From Bacteroidota bacterium (lineage in GTDB: Bacteria > Bacteroidota > Bacteroidia > UKL13-3): DNA of 64,000 bases. Positions within the stretch are counted from its first letter, which is position 1. Every line of letters starts with the position of its first letter. The notes beneath the pieces are model-generated. The model worked only from the letters and a program-made list of their open reading frames with translations, was not told the DNA's origin and did not search any database. The DNA lies in assembly GCA_030680835.1 (NCBI GenBank), contig JAUXUD010000022.1:124001-188000 (forward strand), written 5' to 3'. A program made the position numbers and the translations under genes. Of this stretch, positions 46,464 to 56,900 are shown piece after piece.

Positions 46464-47542
46464 TATATTAATTTAGTATAGTCTCCATATAATGCCCCTC
46501 CAATATGATTTTGTTTTGAACCGGTTACACTACTCAAAACATTTACCTGATTGTTTACCCGCAACACGCCTAAAAAAGCAAAAATCAGTGCTTCTTTAAA
46601 ATTCACCATCAGTGCATCCGGAATTACCAGTTCGGCCGAAATCTGTTTACGGATTAAATCAATCAAATGACTGTTAAAAGTTCCACCACCTGTTAAGAGT
46701 ATTTTTTGTACACCCGATTGATTGATTACATTTGAAATCTGCCTGGCTATGTGCTGGGCCAGTGTTGCCATTTTTTCAGTTTCACCGGTATCAGGAAAAC
46801 TTTTTATAACAGGCCAAAAAACTTCATTAATCCATTCCCTTCCCAGTGATTTGGCCCCTTTTGTTTGATAGTATGAAAGCGCTTCTAACTTTTCCAGTAA
46901 CATAGGGTCGTAGTCTGCTGAAGCTGCAATTCTACCAGCATCATCATATGCATGTCCTAACCAGCGCGCAACCCGGTTCAATACAATATTGCATGGACAA
47001 ATATCAAATGCAAGGGTCTCGTTTAACCCGGTAAATGAAATATTGGCAATTCCACCCAAATTTAAACAAGCTTCATATTCTTCAAACAGAAGCTTATCTC
47101 CAATCGGAACCAAAGGTGCTCCTTGTCCGCCCAAAGCAATGTCCATACTTCTGAAATCGCAGATTACCGGTAAGCCCGTTTCTGCCGAAATTGCTGCACC
47201 GTCACCAATCTGAGCGGTAAAACCCGATTTGGGCTGATGAAAAATAGTATGTCCATGGGAAGCAATCATGTCCACTTCAAGCTGATTTTCTTTGATAAAC
47301 TGATTAAGCAACTGTCCCAGAAAACGACCATAATACGCATGTGTTTTAGGAAATACCTCGATGTATTGTTTATACAACTGGGATAGCCTGATCCGCCATT
47401 TTTCGTCGTAGGGAAATGTTTGTGCCACTTTTATGGTGTAGTGCCATTGATTGTTTTTCTGTGTAATTTCACAATAAGCCAAATCAACACCGTCCATTGA
47501 TGAACCGCTCATTACGCCAATTACCCGATAGGTTTCCTTCAT
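46463..47542 (-). CDS. anmK: Anhydro-N-acetylmuramic acid kinase
   Basis: Recycles peptidoglycan by cleaving and phosphorylating 1,6-anhydro-MurNAc to MurNAc 6-phosphate. The 359-residue protein has the N-terminal ATP-binding motif VMSGSSMDGVDLA, then ASHGHTIFHQP, an Asp-containing QIGDGAAI, DFRSMDIALGGQGAPLVP, and the GGTFNSHLI segment near the C-terminus. Length and order match AnmK. No other recycling genes are next to it. Confidence 0.93.
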   Translation of the reverse strand: MKETYRVIGVMSGSSMDGVDLAYCEITQKNNQWHYTIKVAQTFPYDEKWRIRLSQLYKQYIEVFPKTHAYYGRFLGQLLNQFIKENQLEVDMIASHGHTIFHQPKSGFTAQIGDGAAISAETGLPVICDFRSMDIALGGQGAPLVPIGDKLLFEEYEACLNLGGIANISFTGLNETLAFDICPCNIVLNRVARWLGHAYDDAGRIAASADYDPMLLEKLEALSYYQTKGAKSLGREWINEVFWPVIKSFPDTGETEKMATLAQHIARQISNVINQSGVQKILLTGGGTFNSHLIDLIRKQISAELVIPDALMVNFKEALIFAFLGVLRVNNQVNVLSSVTGSKQNHIGGALYGDYTKLI

Positions 47543-47709
47543 TAATACAAATATAGAGTGGCAGCGAATTTATGAATTTTGAGTAGAAATGCTACATATA
47601 AAAAAGCATTGGGCATGGAGCAGCGGGCATAGGTCGTGGGGCGTGGAGAAAAGCAATAAATATTTGTATTCTCAAAAAGTTTTATACCTTGTATCGAAAT
47701 TCAGTAACC

Positions 47710-48999
47710 ATGCAAGCTTCACGCAGAACTTTTTTAAAGCAAGGTGCCACCGCCCTCATAGGCAGTCTTGCATTTCAATATCGGGCAGAAGCATCTTTGC
47801 CCTCATTGCCGCACAACAAAGGTATTGTTGAACCTTTTGATGAACCCTACTGGCAATTGGTGCGCCAGCAATTTCCATTAAGCAGGGATTTTATTTATTT
47901 AAATAACGGCACTATGGGTCCTTCGCCTTATCCTGTAATTGAAGCCGTGCGCAAAGGAATGATGGAATGCGATCAGTTTGGTTCCTATGGCGGATGGGCA
48001 GCTACTTCGGGTAAACTGGGGAAATTTTTGGGTGCCCATGAAGATGAAATTGCCTTAACGCATAATGTAACGGATGGAATAAATATTGCCTGCTGGGGAT
48101 TGCCCCTGAAAAAGGGTGATGAAGTTATATTAACCACTCACGAGCATGTAGGCAATGCATTGCCCTGGCTGAACCGCAGAAAATTACATGGCATCGTGAT
48201 TAAAGTATTCACACCTGCATCAACAGCCGAAGAAACATTAAACCGGATTACTGCTTTATGGACAAAAAAAACAAGGGCCGTTGCCGTGCCCCATATACCC
48301 TGTACACAGGGACAGATTTTACCTGTTAAAGAAATTTGCACCTGGGCTAAAGAAAAAGGTTTGTATGCCGTAATAGACGGAGCTCATGGTCCCGGAATGT
48401 TACCTGTTGACCTGCATGACATGGGCTGTGATACCTATGCAAGCTGTTGTCATAAATGGATGCTGGGTCCGAAAGGAACCGGATTTTTATACGTACGCAA
48501 AGATTTTCAGGAGACCCTGCAAACTTATTTTTTGGGTGGCGACAGCGATACCGGGAAATGGAATATGGCACTTGACCCAATTCCTATGGGTGATTATGCA
48601 AGCTCCGCACACCGCTACTATGGCGGCACGCAGGCAGCAGGTTTATACAAGGGGGTAGATGCGGCCATTGATTTTATTGAAGGTATTGGAATTGAAAATA
48701 TACACAACCGCATTAAATCATTGGGTAAATATGTACAAAACCAGTTACTCACTTTTGGCGACAAGGTTGAACTGATAACTCCAACAGAAGACAGGTCGCG
48801 TTGTGCTGTAAACGGATTTAGAATTAAAGGGGTTGAATATACCCAATTCAATACCCTGTGTTCCGAAAACAAGATTCGTATCAGAAGTGTTGGGGAAAAC
48901 GGTTTGAATTCGCTGCGTGTTTCAACACATATATATAATACAAAGCAGGAGATTGACAAGTTGATAGAATTGGTGGGGAAAAGTTTAAAGGGTAAGTAG
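47710..48999 (+). CDS. Tat-exported class V aminotransferase-fold PLP enzyme
   Basis: A 429-residue PLP enzyme similar to isopenicillin N epimerase/cysteine desulfurase-like proteins. The start ATG at 47710 gives a twin-arginine signal (SRRTFLKQGATALIGSLA), indicating export of the folded, cofactor-loaded enzyme; an upstream in-frame TTG is less likely. Catalytic elements are the cofactor-contact His in THEHVGNALPW, DGAHGPGMLPVD (Asp binding the pyridine N) and Schiff-base Lys in SCCHKWMLGPKGTGFLYV. Related secreted PLP enzymes occur in Bacteroidetes, with unknown substrates. Confidence 0.88.
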   Translation: MQASRRTFLKQGATALIGSLAFQYRAEASLPSLPHNKGIVEPFDEPYWQLVRQQFPLSRDFIYLNNGTMGPSPYPVIEAVRKGMMECDQFGSYGGWAATSGKLGKFLGAHEDEIALTHNVTDGINIACWGLPLKKGDEVILTTHEHVGNALPWLNRRKLHGIVIKVFTPASTAEETLNRITALWTKKTRAVAVPHIPCTQGQILPVKEICTWAKEKGLYAVIDGAHGPGMLPVDLHDMGCDTYASCCHKWMLGPKGTGFLYVRKDFQETLQTYFLGGDSDTGKWNMALDPIPMGDYASSAHRYYGGTQAAGLYKGVDAAIDFIEGIGIENIHNRIKSLGKYVQNQLLTFGDKVELITPTEDRSRCAVNGFRIKGVEYTQFNTLCSENKIRIRSVGENGLNSLRVSTHIYNTKQEIDKLIELVGKSLKGK

Positions 49000-49062
49000 A
49001 TTAAGATGAATGTTTCAATTGGTTATTGAAAATAATATGTTTGATGGTTTCATTTAAAATAA

Positions 49063-50334
49063 ATGACTGCAAAAAATCCCAAATCCTCCCGGTATAAAGG
49101 CTTTTGGAAACTTCTTGGGCCCGGATTGGTTACCGGTGCAAGTGACGATGACCCATCAGGCATAGCCACATACTCGCAGGCAGGTGCGGCATACGGACTA
49201 TCAACGCTCTGGACAGCCATACTTGCATTTCCGCTTATGGCCTCCATTCAGCAAATGTGTGCAAGAATCGGACTCATTACCTCTCATGGGTTAACAGGTA
49301 CTATTAAAAAATATTACCCCCGGCCTGTATTGTATTTTATGCTGTTGTTCAGTGCCCCGTCTATTGTAATGAATATTGGGGCGGATATAGCAGGAATGGG
49401 TGCTGTTGGGAATTTATTATTTCCTTCTGTTCATGCTACTTATTTCAGTGTTGTTTTTACCCTCTTGCTTCTGGGATTAATTATTTATCTGCCCTATCAA
49501 AAAATTGCGGCATCGCTTAAATATTTATGTATAGTTATGTTGGTTTATTTTGTAGTTCCTTTTTTATATAAACAGGATTTTGCAGAAATTATAAAAGCCA
49601 CATTTATTCCAACCATTCAATTCGACAAAGATTTTATTGCAATTCTTGTGGGTATATTAGGAACTACTATTTCGCCCTACCTGTTTTTTTGGCAGGCCTC
49701 GGTTGAAGTTGAAGAAATGAAGCATAAAAAAAAGCACTTGATGGTTAACAAAATAATTATTCATGAAATGGATCAGGACGTGGATTTTGGAATGACTTTT
49801 TCGGGTTTTGTTATGTATTTTATTATTCTTACCACAGGAACTGTTTTATATAATGGCGGCATTCATCAAATAGATACAGTTGAGCAGGCCGCAATGGCGT
49901 TAAAGCCTTTGGCGGGTCACCTGGCATTTTTACTTTTTGCAATCGGAGTAATCGGTACCGGATTAATTGCCATTCCCGTTTTAAGTGGTTCTCTCTCATA
50001 TATCGTTACCGAAACCTTTGGATGGGAACAGGGGCTTAATAAAAAATTTCATGAAGCAAAAGGATTTTATGTAATCATTGCCATTTCACTGATACTCGGC
50101 TTATCATTGAATTATATTGGCATTTCACCGATAAAAGCATTGATTTATACGGCAATACTTTATGGATTAACCGCTCCTTTTTTAATAGCAATGATTCTGC
50201 ACATTTCCAACAATAAAGAAATAATGGGGAGAAATGTTAACGGACTCAAAACAAATATATTCGGGTTTGCTGCTTTAATCATCATGACAACGGCTGCTGT
50301 GCTTTTGGTATATTTTCAATTAAAAAGTGAATAG
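49063..50334 (+). CDS. Divergent NRAMP-family divalent-metal transporter
   Basis: A 423-residue membrane protein with about 11 TM segments and the NRAMP opening GPGLVTGASDDDPSGI. At the canonical TM1 DPGN metal site it has Asp30-Pro31-Ser32-Gly33, and at the TM6 MPHN-like site it has Ser204-Pro-Tyr-Leu (TTISPYLFFWQASVEVEEM). The Asn and Met ligands that confer manganese/iron selectivity are therefore replaced. The family is clear, but the transported ion may differ from Mn/Fe, for example magnesium. It is 63 nt downstream of the Tat-exported PLP enzyme on the same strand. Confidence 0.85.
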   Translation: MTAKNPKSSRYKGFWKLLGPGLVTGASDDDPSGIATYSQAGAAYGLSTLWTAILAFPLMASIQQMCARIGLITSHGLTGTIKKYYPRPVLYFMLLFSAPSIVMNIGADIAGMGAVGNLLFPSVHATYFSVVFTLLLLGLIIYLPYQKIAASLKYLCIVMLVYFVVPFLYKQDFAEIIKATFIPTIQFDKDFIAILVGILGTTISPYLFFWQASVEVEEMKHKKKHLMVNKIIIHEMDQDVDFGMTFSGFVMYFIILTTGTVLYNGGIHQIDTVEQAAMALKPLAGHLAFLLFAIGVIGTGLIAIPVLSGSLSYIVTETFGWEQGLNKKFHEAKGFYVIIAISLILGLSLNYIGISPIKALIYTAILYGLTAPFLIAMILHISNNKEIMGRNVNGLKTNIFGFAALIIMTTAAVLLVYFQLKSE

Positions 50335-50379
50335 AATCGTATAAACATATTAAAATTATTTTATTTTTGCCAAGGGTAT

Positions 50380-51936
50380 ATGAAACTTACAAAAAAATAT
50401 AACCTGAAAAAGCACATAAGTATTGTATTTCTTACCCTACTAAGTGTTTTTCTTTCCCGGAATCTTCACGCGCAATTTGTAACCCATCACAACGCAATTT
50501 TTCAGCCCGAAATTTCAATACCTCAGGCTGGAATTAATATTACAGATCCCAAATTCGGGACTCATTTAAAACGTGTGACAAATGCAAGAGTTGCCGGCAA
50601 GGCTGGTTGTTTCCCCGATTATTCAAAAAGGCAGGCATGGAATTCAGATCAAACAAGTTTAATGCTTCGATCAGCCAATGGCTCGGTGGATATTTATAAC
50701 GGTCAAACATACCAATACGAAAAATCCCTGGTAGAAATTGAAGGCGTACAGGATATTTTTTGGCACCCGGCAAATCCAAAGATTATTTATTATATCCTGA
50801 ATAATACTTTCAATACAATAAATGTGCAGTCATTACAAACAAATTTATTGTTTACTTTCTCCAATTATTCTTATGTATCAACCCGTGCCGAAGGGAATAT
50901 AAGTAATGACGGACATTATATTGCCTTATGCGGATATGATTCAATATTTAATCCCATCGATTTTTTTGTTTTTAATATATTTTCCAATTCCATTTTCAGT
51001 GTTTTTCCCCTGAGTGGAAAAGTGAGCGAATTTGATTGGATAAGCATTTCACCCTTGGGTAATTATGTAATTGTTGATTATGCCAATGACATTGCGGCTC
51101 CTTATAACGGATTGGAAGTGTATAACAATAATTTTAACTTTATATGGAGAAAACCATTAGGAGCAGGACATAGCGATTGCGGACTGGATGCAAATGGCAA
51201 TGAGGTTTTAATAATGGATGTTTATGACGGAGACAGTAATATAACCTATATCAATAAATATCTTTTGATGAATGGCACAAAAACCAAATTGCTTTCTGTT
51301 TCTCCCGATTTTGATTTGCATGAATCATGCAGGGCTATGCTAAGGCCCGGCTGGGTATATATCAGTACATTTGATTTTATCGGCCGCTTAATCGACGATA
51401 GTTTGAGCTGGCTTCCTTTTGAAGATGAAATATTCGCTTTAAAAATGGATGGCTCAGGAGATGTTCAGAGATATGCCCATCACCACAGTAAAAGATATTC
51501 TGTAATTACACCCAATTCCGACAGCAGTGTTTATTTTGCAGAACCTCATGCAACCGTTAATAAAACAGGAACATATATTTTGTTCGGGAGTAACTGGAGA
51601 TATAAAGTTGAACAGGATTCAAGTGTTGATGCCTATCTTATTGATTTAAGTAATGTGTTAAGCATAGGAAATATTACCAATAATTGTGCCAAAACTGAAT
51701 TATTCAACCTTGTGCCAAATCCGGTTATTGATGAGTTAAAATTCAATACAAATTTAACTATTTGGGAAATCAATGTTCATGTTTATAATACGCAGGGTAT
51801 ACTTGTAAAAATCTTTTCCCTCAATCAGGATATGAATACCATCCATCTTTCAGATCTGTCGAAAGGGCTCTATTTTTATCAAATTTTTGATCAAGAATTA
51901 AACCAATCCGGTTCAGGTAAATTTATAAAAGAATAG
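50380..51936 (+). CDS. T9SS-secreted protein, possible beta-propeller
   Basis: 518 residues: signal peptide (through LSRNLHAQF, about residue 32), a ~400-residue body with recurring strand patterns such as ISNDGHYIALCGYD, ISPLGNYVIVDYAND and LDANGNEVLIMDVYD, suggestive of propeller blades, and a C-terminal type A sorting domain (LVPNPVIDELKFN ... GLYFYQIFD ... GKFIKE). I do not recognise the exact family. It is exported by T9SS, probably to the cell surface or medium. Confidence 0.8.
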   Translation: MKLTKKYNLKKHISIVFLTLLSVFLSRNLHAQFVTHHNAIFQPEISIPQAGINITDPKFGTHLKRVTNARVAGKAGCFPDYSKRQAWNSDQTSLMLRSANGSVDIYNGQTYQYEKSLVEIEGVQDIFWHPANPKIIYYILNNTFNTINVQSLQTNLLFTFSNYSYVSTRAEGNISNDGHYIALCGYDSIFNPIDFFVFNIFSNSIFSVFPLSGKVSEFDWISISPLGNYVIVDYANDIAAPYNGLEVYNNNFNFIWRKPLGAGHSDCGLDANGNEVLIMDVYDGDSNITYINKYLLMNGTKTKLLSVSPDFDLHESCRAMLRPGWVYISTFDFIGRLIDDSLSWLPFEDEIFALKMDGSGDVQRYAHHHSKRYSVITPNSDSSVYFAEPHATVNKTGTYILFGSNWRYKVEQDSSVDAYLIDLSNVLSIGNITNNCAKTELFNLVPNPVIDELKFNTNLTIWEINVHVYNTQGILVKIFSLNQDMNTIHLSDLSKGLYFYQIFDQELNQSGSGKFIKE

Positions 51937-52039
51937 GTAACATTGATTTTTCAACCATATTAAATTTAAACTATGTCAGCAAAGATTTAAATTCAGTAAT
52001 TCTAAATAATTTAAAGTTTTAACATTTTATGTAGTAGAT

Positions 52040-52690
52040 ATGTTTATTGGACATTTTGGAGTTGGATTTGCAGCGAAAAAGCTTGCTCCAGCTATTTCGC
52101 TTGGTTATTTATTTATAGCGTCTCAATTTCTGGATCTGTTATGGCCTACCCTGTTGTTGTTTGATATTGAACATGTAATCATTACACCCGGCATTACCAG
52201 GGTTACTCCACTTGATTTTATCGATTATCCGTATTCTCACAGTTTATTAATGGTTTGCGGATGGGGAATTTTACTAGGCTTATTAACGTGGCTTTTGGTA
52301 AAAAATTTTAAATACTCCATGATTATTTTTCTCTGCGTATTAAGTCATTGGTTTCTTGATTTGATTGTACATCGTCCCGACCTGCCTCTTTTACCCGGGG
52401 ATACTTCCCGATTTGGTTTTGGCTTATGGAATTATCCACTTATAACCGCATTGCTGGAACTCATATTTTTTCTGAGTGGGGTTTATTTTTATTATAAAAC
52501 TACCACTTCAAATAATAATATTGGCAAATATGCACTGATTGTATTGATTGGGTTACTCATACTCATTCAGATTATGAATATGATTGGCCCACCTCCACCA
52601 GGTATTAATGCAATAGCATGGGCCGGACAATTGCAATGGCTTTTTGTTTTGATGGCTTTTTGGGTGGACCGCCATAGAATAATAAAATAA
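52040..52690 (+). CDS. Polytopic membrane protein of YdjM/DUF457-like type
   Basis: A 216-residue protein with about six hydrophobic segments. An early MFIGHFGVGFAAKK (His5), a mid YPYSHSLL and a later LSHWFLDLIVHRPDLPL supply conserved histidines and aspartates in membrane-proximal positions, a layout like inner-membrane metal-dependent hydrolase-type proteins (YdjM/DUF457). Enzymatic activity is unproven. It is a single gene, with a weak hairpin behind it. Confidence 0.7.
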   Translation: MFIGHFGVGFAAKKLAPAISLGYLFIASQFLDLLWPTLLLFDIEHVIITPGITRVTPLDFIDYPYSHSLLMVCGWGILLGLLTWLLVKNFKYSMIIFLCVLSHWFLDLIVHRPDLPLLPGDTSRFGFGLWNYPLITALLELIFFLSGVYFYYKTTTSNNNIGKYALIVLIGLLILIQIMNMIGPPPPGINAIAWAGQLQWLFVLMAFWVDRHRIIK

Positions 52691-52716
52691 AAAAAGCCAA
52701 TTTTTATAGCTTTTTT
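52688..52716 (+). terminator. Probable terminator after the YdjM-like gene
   Basis: AAAAAAAGC (52688-52696) pairs with GCTTTTTT (52709-52716) around a 12-nt loop, ending in a T-run. The stem is AT-rich and weak. Confidence 0.55.
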
Positions 52717-52903
52717 AATAATCAATCAATCTTAAATCGTTGAATACATTATAATCTAATTTCAGCCTGTAGTTAATAAACCTCCATTCATTTTATAATT
52801 CGTGTAGTTTGCATAAAAGGTGCATGCTTATGTACCCTCCTTGCATTAGGTGTATTAGCCTGTTGTGACTAATATTTGTTGAAATCTTTACTCAAAAAAA
52901 CAC

Positions 52904-53968
52904 ATGAATAATTATTCCACATATTGGTTAATGGAAGTTTCGACCCTTTCAGTGCGGCTCTTTATATCTATGTTCAGCATGCATTCAAAAACTGCATTAT
53001 TAATTACTTCTATTTTTATATTCACCTTGAATTTAAGTGCCCAATCAAACAAAGGCAAGCAAAAAAAAGATCAAAATATTTCGACCTCAACACATTCAAA
53101 ACCAAATGAAATTTTTCCGGGAGGATTATGCGGTGCGGAGCTTTATTACAAATTTTTAAGTGAAAAAGAGATTGAGATTTTTTTGGTTAAATATTTTTAC
53201 TGCACCGAATTTAAAATAGATAGTGCAGAGTCGGTTACTGTTCAGGAAGGGATCATAAATATGGTGACAGCTAAACCTGTATTAAAGCTAGTATCCATAA
53301 AAGATTCAACACATTTACAGAATTTAAATTGTCCGGGTTATAAAAATGGATGTGTAAAAAAAGTAGTGTATTCCGGTAAGGTAAATATTATGAGTCCAAT
53401 GATGGGTGGATATGATATTACCTGGGGATTTTGCTGTTGGGATGAATTTCACATGACAAACATTCAGGGCATACAGGAGTTTCAAAAACAAGGTCTTTCA
53501 TTAACCATACACATTCCGGAATTGAATGCAGGTGAATTAAATGCTGCACCCGTTTTCATGATGCCACCGGTTTTAAGCACATGCAAAAATCAACTAATCG
53601 CCATCAATGCTTCAGCAATGGATGATGACAGGGATTCATTGGGATATAGGTTAAGTGCATTATACAATTATAAAACCGAAAACGGAATTGCATATCCGGA
53701 GGAACCAAAATTTAATCCGGGTTCAATTATGAATACCTCTTTTGCAGGAGGCCGGCCCCCTTTCAAAAAGATTTTATATAAAAAAGGATTTAATCCTGTG
53801 CTTCCCATGGGAGGAAAGCAAATTGAGATTGATTCAAAAACCGGAGAAATTCAGCTAAAAGCCGATTCAATTGGAGAATATTTAATTGGAGTTACTGTTA
53901 CCGAATACCGTTTAAGAAAACCACTGGGATCCTGTCAAAGGGTTTTCAAAGTTCAGGTAGTTGATTAA
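52904..53968 (+). CDS. Exported protein of unknown function
   Basis: A 354-residue frame. The hydrophobic export signal (TALLITSIFIFTLNLSAQ) lies at residues 29-46, so the true start may be one of the ATGs at 52970 or 52979 rather than 52904; the earliest ATG has the better A-rich upstream context. The mature part is Cys-containing (GGLCGAELYYKF, WGFCCWDEF) with a repeat-like phrase ASAMDDDRDSLGYRLSALYN. This resembles surface proteins with cadherin/PKD-like folds of gliding Bacteroidetes. No sorting domain is seen. It stands 19 nt upstream of the giant adhesin-like gene. Confidence 0.7.
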   Translation: MNNYSTYWLMEVSTLSVRLFISMFSMHSKTALLITSIFIFTLNLSAQSNKGKQKKDQNISTSTHSKPNEIFPGGLCGAELYYKFLSEKEIEIFLVKYFYCTEFKIDSAESVTVQEGIINMVTAKPVLKLVSIKDSTHLQNLNCPGYKNGCVKKVVYSGKVNIMSPMMGGYDITWGFCCWDEFHMTNIQGIQEFQKQGLSLTIHIPELNAGELNAAPVFMMPPVLSTCKNQLIAINASAMDDDRDSLGYRLSALYNYKTENGIAYPEEPKFNPGSIMNTSFAGGRPPFKKILYKKGFNPVLPMGGKQIEIDSKTGEIQLKADSIGEYLIGVTVTEYRLRKPLGSCQRVFKVQVVD

Positions 53969-53987
53969 AATAAAAACACAAACATAA

Positions 53988-56900
53988 ATGCTTATAAAAA
54001 TGAAAACAAAGTTACAATTCAAAAACCTGAGAAGGACAGCAAGGTTCTTAAAGGTACTCTTTTTGTTGTTGCTCACATTACCCGCTATGGCAACCGATTA
54101 TTATTGGGTAGGCGGTTCAGGAACCTGGACAGATATCAGCCACCACTGGGCTACTACTTCAGGTGGAGCGGTGTTTCATCCACAGGTTCCCTCTCAATTT
54201 GATCGGGTAATTTTTGATGCCAATTCATTCTCGGCATCCGGTCAGGAAGTGACGATGAATGTGGAAGGATTTTGCAAAGAATTCCGTTCACGAAATGTAT
54301 TACCGGGGGTAAAATTTACCTCTACCAAACCGCTTAATGTTTATGAGGGTATGTCTATTGACTCGAATATGATCTGGAGTCAGACTGGCAACCTCATCAT
54401 ATCAACAGGTGGATTTACATTGGGTAAAAGTGTGACATTTTATCTGAATGGTACATTTAGTATGCCTTCGGGGGCGTTTACCTTACTTAATGGCGCCACC
54501 TACAACCAACCCGGAGGTGCTTGTACGGTTACAAATGGATTGTTTACCCTTAATGTTGGATCCAGTTTCACACATACAGGTGGGCAGCTATACATTGGAA
54601 ACAGCTCTTTAACGATTAATGCAGGAAGTACTTTTTATCATCAGGGGGGTATTACATTAAATATGGGATCACTTACTGTAAACACCGGTGCTACATACAG
54701 GGAGAATAGCGGTACCCTTCAAATGAATAACGGGAGTGTAAATATTCAACGGGAAGCTACCTTTTACCAAAACGGTACTTTTAATATCAATGTAGGCTCA
54801 TTCACTTTGGGATCAAAAAGTACATATACCCAATATGGTGATATGAATATGGGAAATGGTGCTTTTACCATGGGAGATACGGTTACCTGGACTAAAAATA
54901 ATTCTATTAATCAAAACCGGGGAGATTTTAAGATTGGTACTGATAATACCTTTTACATTAACAGTGGAAATGTTTTGAATGATGTGTTTGGTGATTTTTA
55001 TATCGGAGCACGAACTACATTTTCACCAAATTGTTGTACAGTCAGAACTTCCGGTCATTTCTATTTTGATGTAACTACGATTATTAATACCAGTGCCAGT
55101 ATTCAAATAGGTATCGGTAATTTGGTATTGGATTCGGGGATGCGCTGGACCTGCAATAACGTATTGTACCTATGGACAGGTTCATTAATTGTGAAAGCAG
55201 GAGCCCGTTTCTCCCATAACAATCATGCGTATGTATATGGAAGTCTTGATATAGACTCCGCAGCCATTTATACCGGAACAACTCAATATTATATGAGAGG
55301 AACCGGAACAGGTTTATATATTAAATCGGGAAACCGGGATTTAAGAAGAATACAGTTTGATGGAAATAATGGTCAGTATACTTTTATGGATGATGCTATT
55401 TTCAGCAGCGATGGTATCTTTATGTATGGAAATGGAAACAATATTAATTTCAATGGTAAAAAAATAAAAGCTTATCATTTTTACCATTGGGATGGTAACC
55501 CCATTACTATTAACTTAACAGGAACGGATACCGTATTTGTGAAAGGGCAATATAGAATTTACAGCAGTGCAAATGTTATAGGCAACCCTGTAATTTATTA
55601 CGATGGTACGGATCATTTTTACATGATTTCTTTAAACAATAAAGTGTACGATAAGGTGTATATGAAAGCACAAAACACCGGTGGCACCCAAATTCAGTTT
55701 CAAAATAATTCAAAGGCTAAATCTGTTGAAATACTTGCTTCAGGCACTCAGCAACTGTACTTTGATAATGTAACTATTGATAAATATGATATTACCTATT
55801 TGCAAAATTACAATACTACGGTGCTTACTCAATTCAACAATGGTGCTCATATAGATACATTAAATATTACCAGCAATTATAATATTAAAACCAATCTGGT
55901 AACCAATGGAAGCAATTATCTGGGAAGAGTTAATATTCCAAAAATAACACAATGGACCATAGGTGCCAACCAAACCCAGACACTTGTTTCGATGAATCCA
56001 TTAAACGGGGTATGCGGAGGTGAATTTTCACTTAATAGTAATAGTATTGGAACCGCAGGTACCATTTCAATGACAAACGATTCGCTGAAAGGAAACTGGT
56101 TAAAAATACAGGATTGCAGAGCCATTGGTGGAGCAGTATTTATCGCAGACAATACGGTAAATTTTGGAAACGTAACAGGTTGGATAATTAATTCTATACC
56201 CCCCAGGGATTTTTACTGGGTGGGTGGTACCGGAAACTGGAACGACCCCAATCATTGGGCGTTTACAAGTGGTGGTGTTACAAGTGGATGTGCTTTGCCC
56301 AATAAGGTTGACAATGTAATTTTCGATACCCTGTCCTTTTCAGCATCCGGTCAATATGTGAACGTAAATGTAACTGTTGATGTAAACAACATGACTTGGG
56401 ATAATGTAAAAACTGGTGCGCGATTCGAAGGTGGCGGTGAGTTTAATTTATGGGGATCATTGGTGTTACATCGCAATATGGTTTACAATTTTGGAGGCAA
56501 CTTTAATTTTGTGTCCAGAACTCTAGGTAAAACTGTATTTACAGATGGTGTAAGAATGAGAACAGTTTGGTTTGGAAGGGATGCAAATGCAAGCACTGGA
56601 TCCTGGACCTTACTCGACAATTTTGACAATGATGGTTCCTGGTTCTATTTTGTTTATGGAAAATTAATCACCAATGGAAAAAATATCAAGACCTTTGGTT
56701 TCCACAACTGGCATGGACCATCTTGTGTAATTGACTGGACCGGTACAGATACCGTTCAGGTTCAATATATGTTTATTTCGTACAACCCTACTACATGGAT
56801 TAGTAGGCCCGGGCTTGTAATTTTTGACAGCTATAATCATTTTTACATTTATGGAGGTAACCATACCCTGAATGATGTTTTGATGAATGCACGCAGCACG

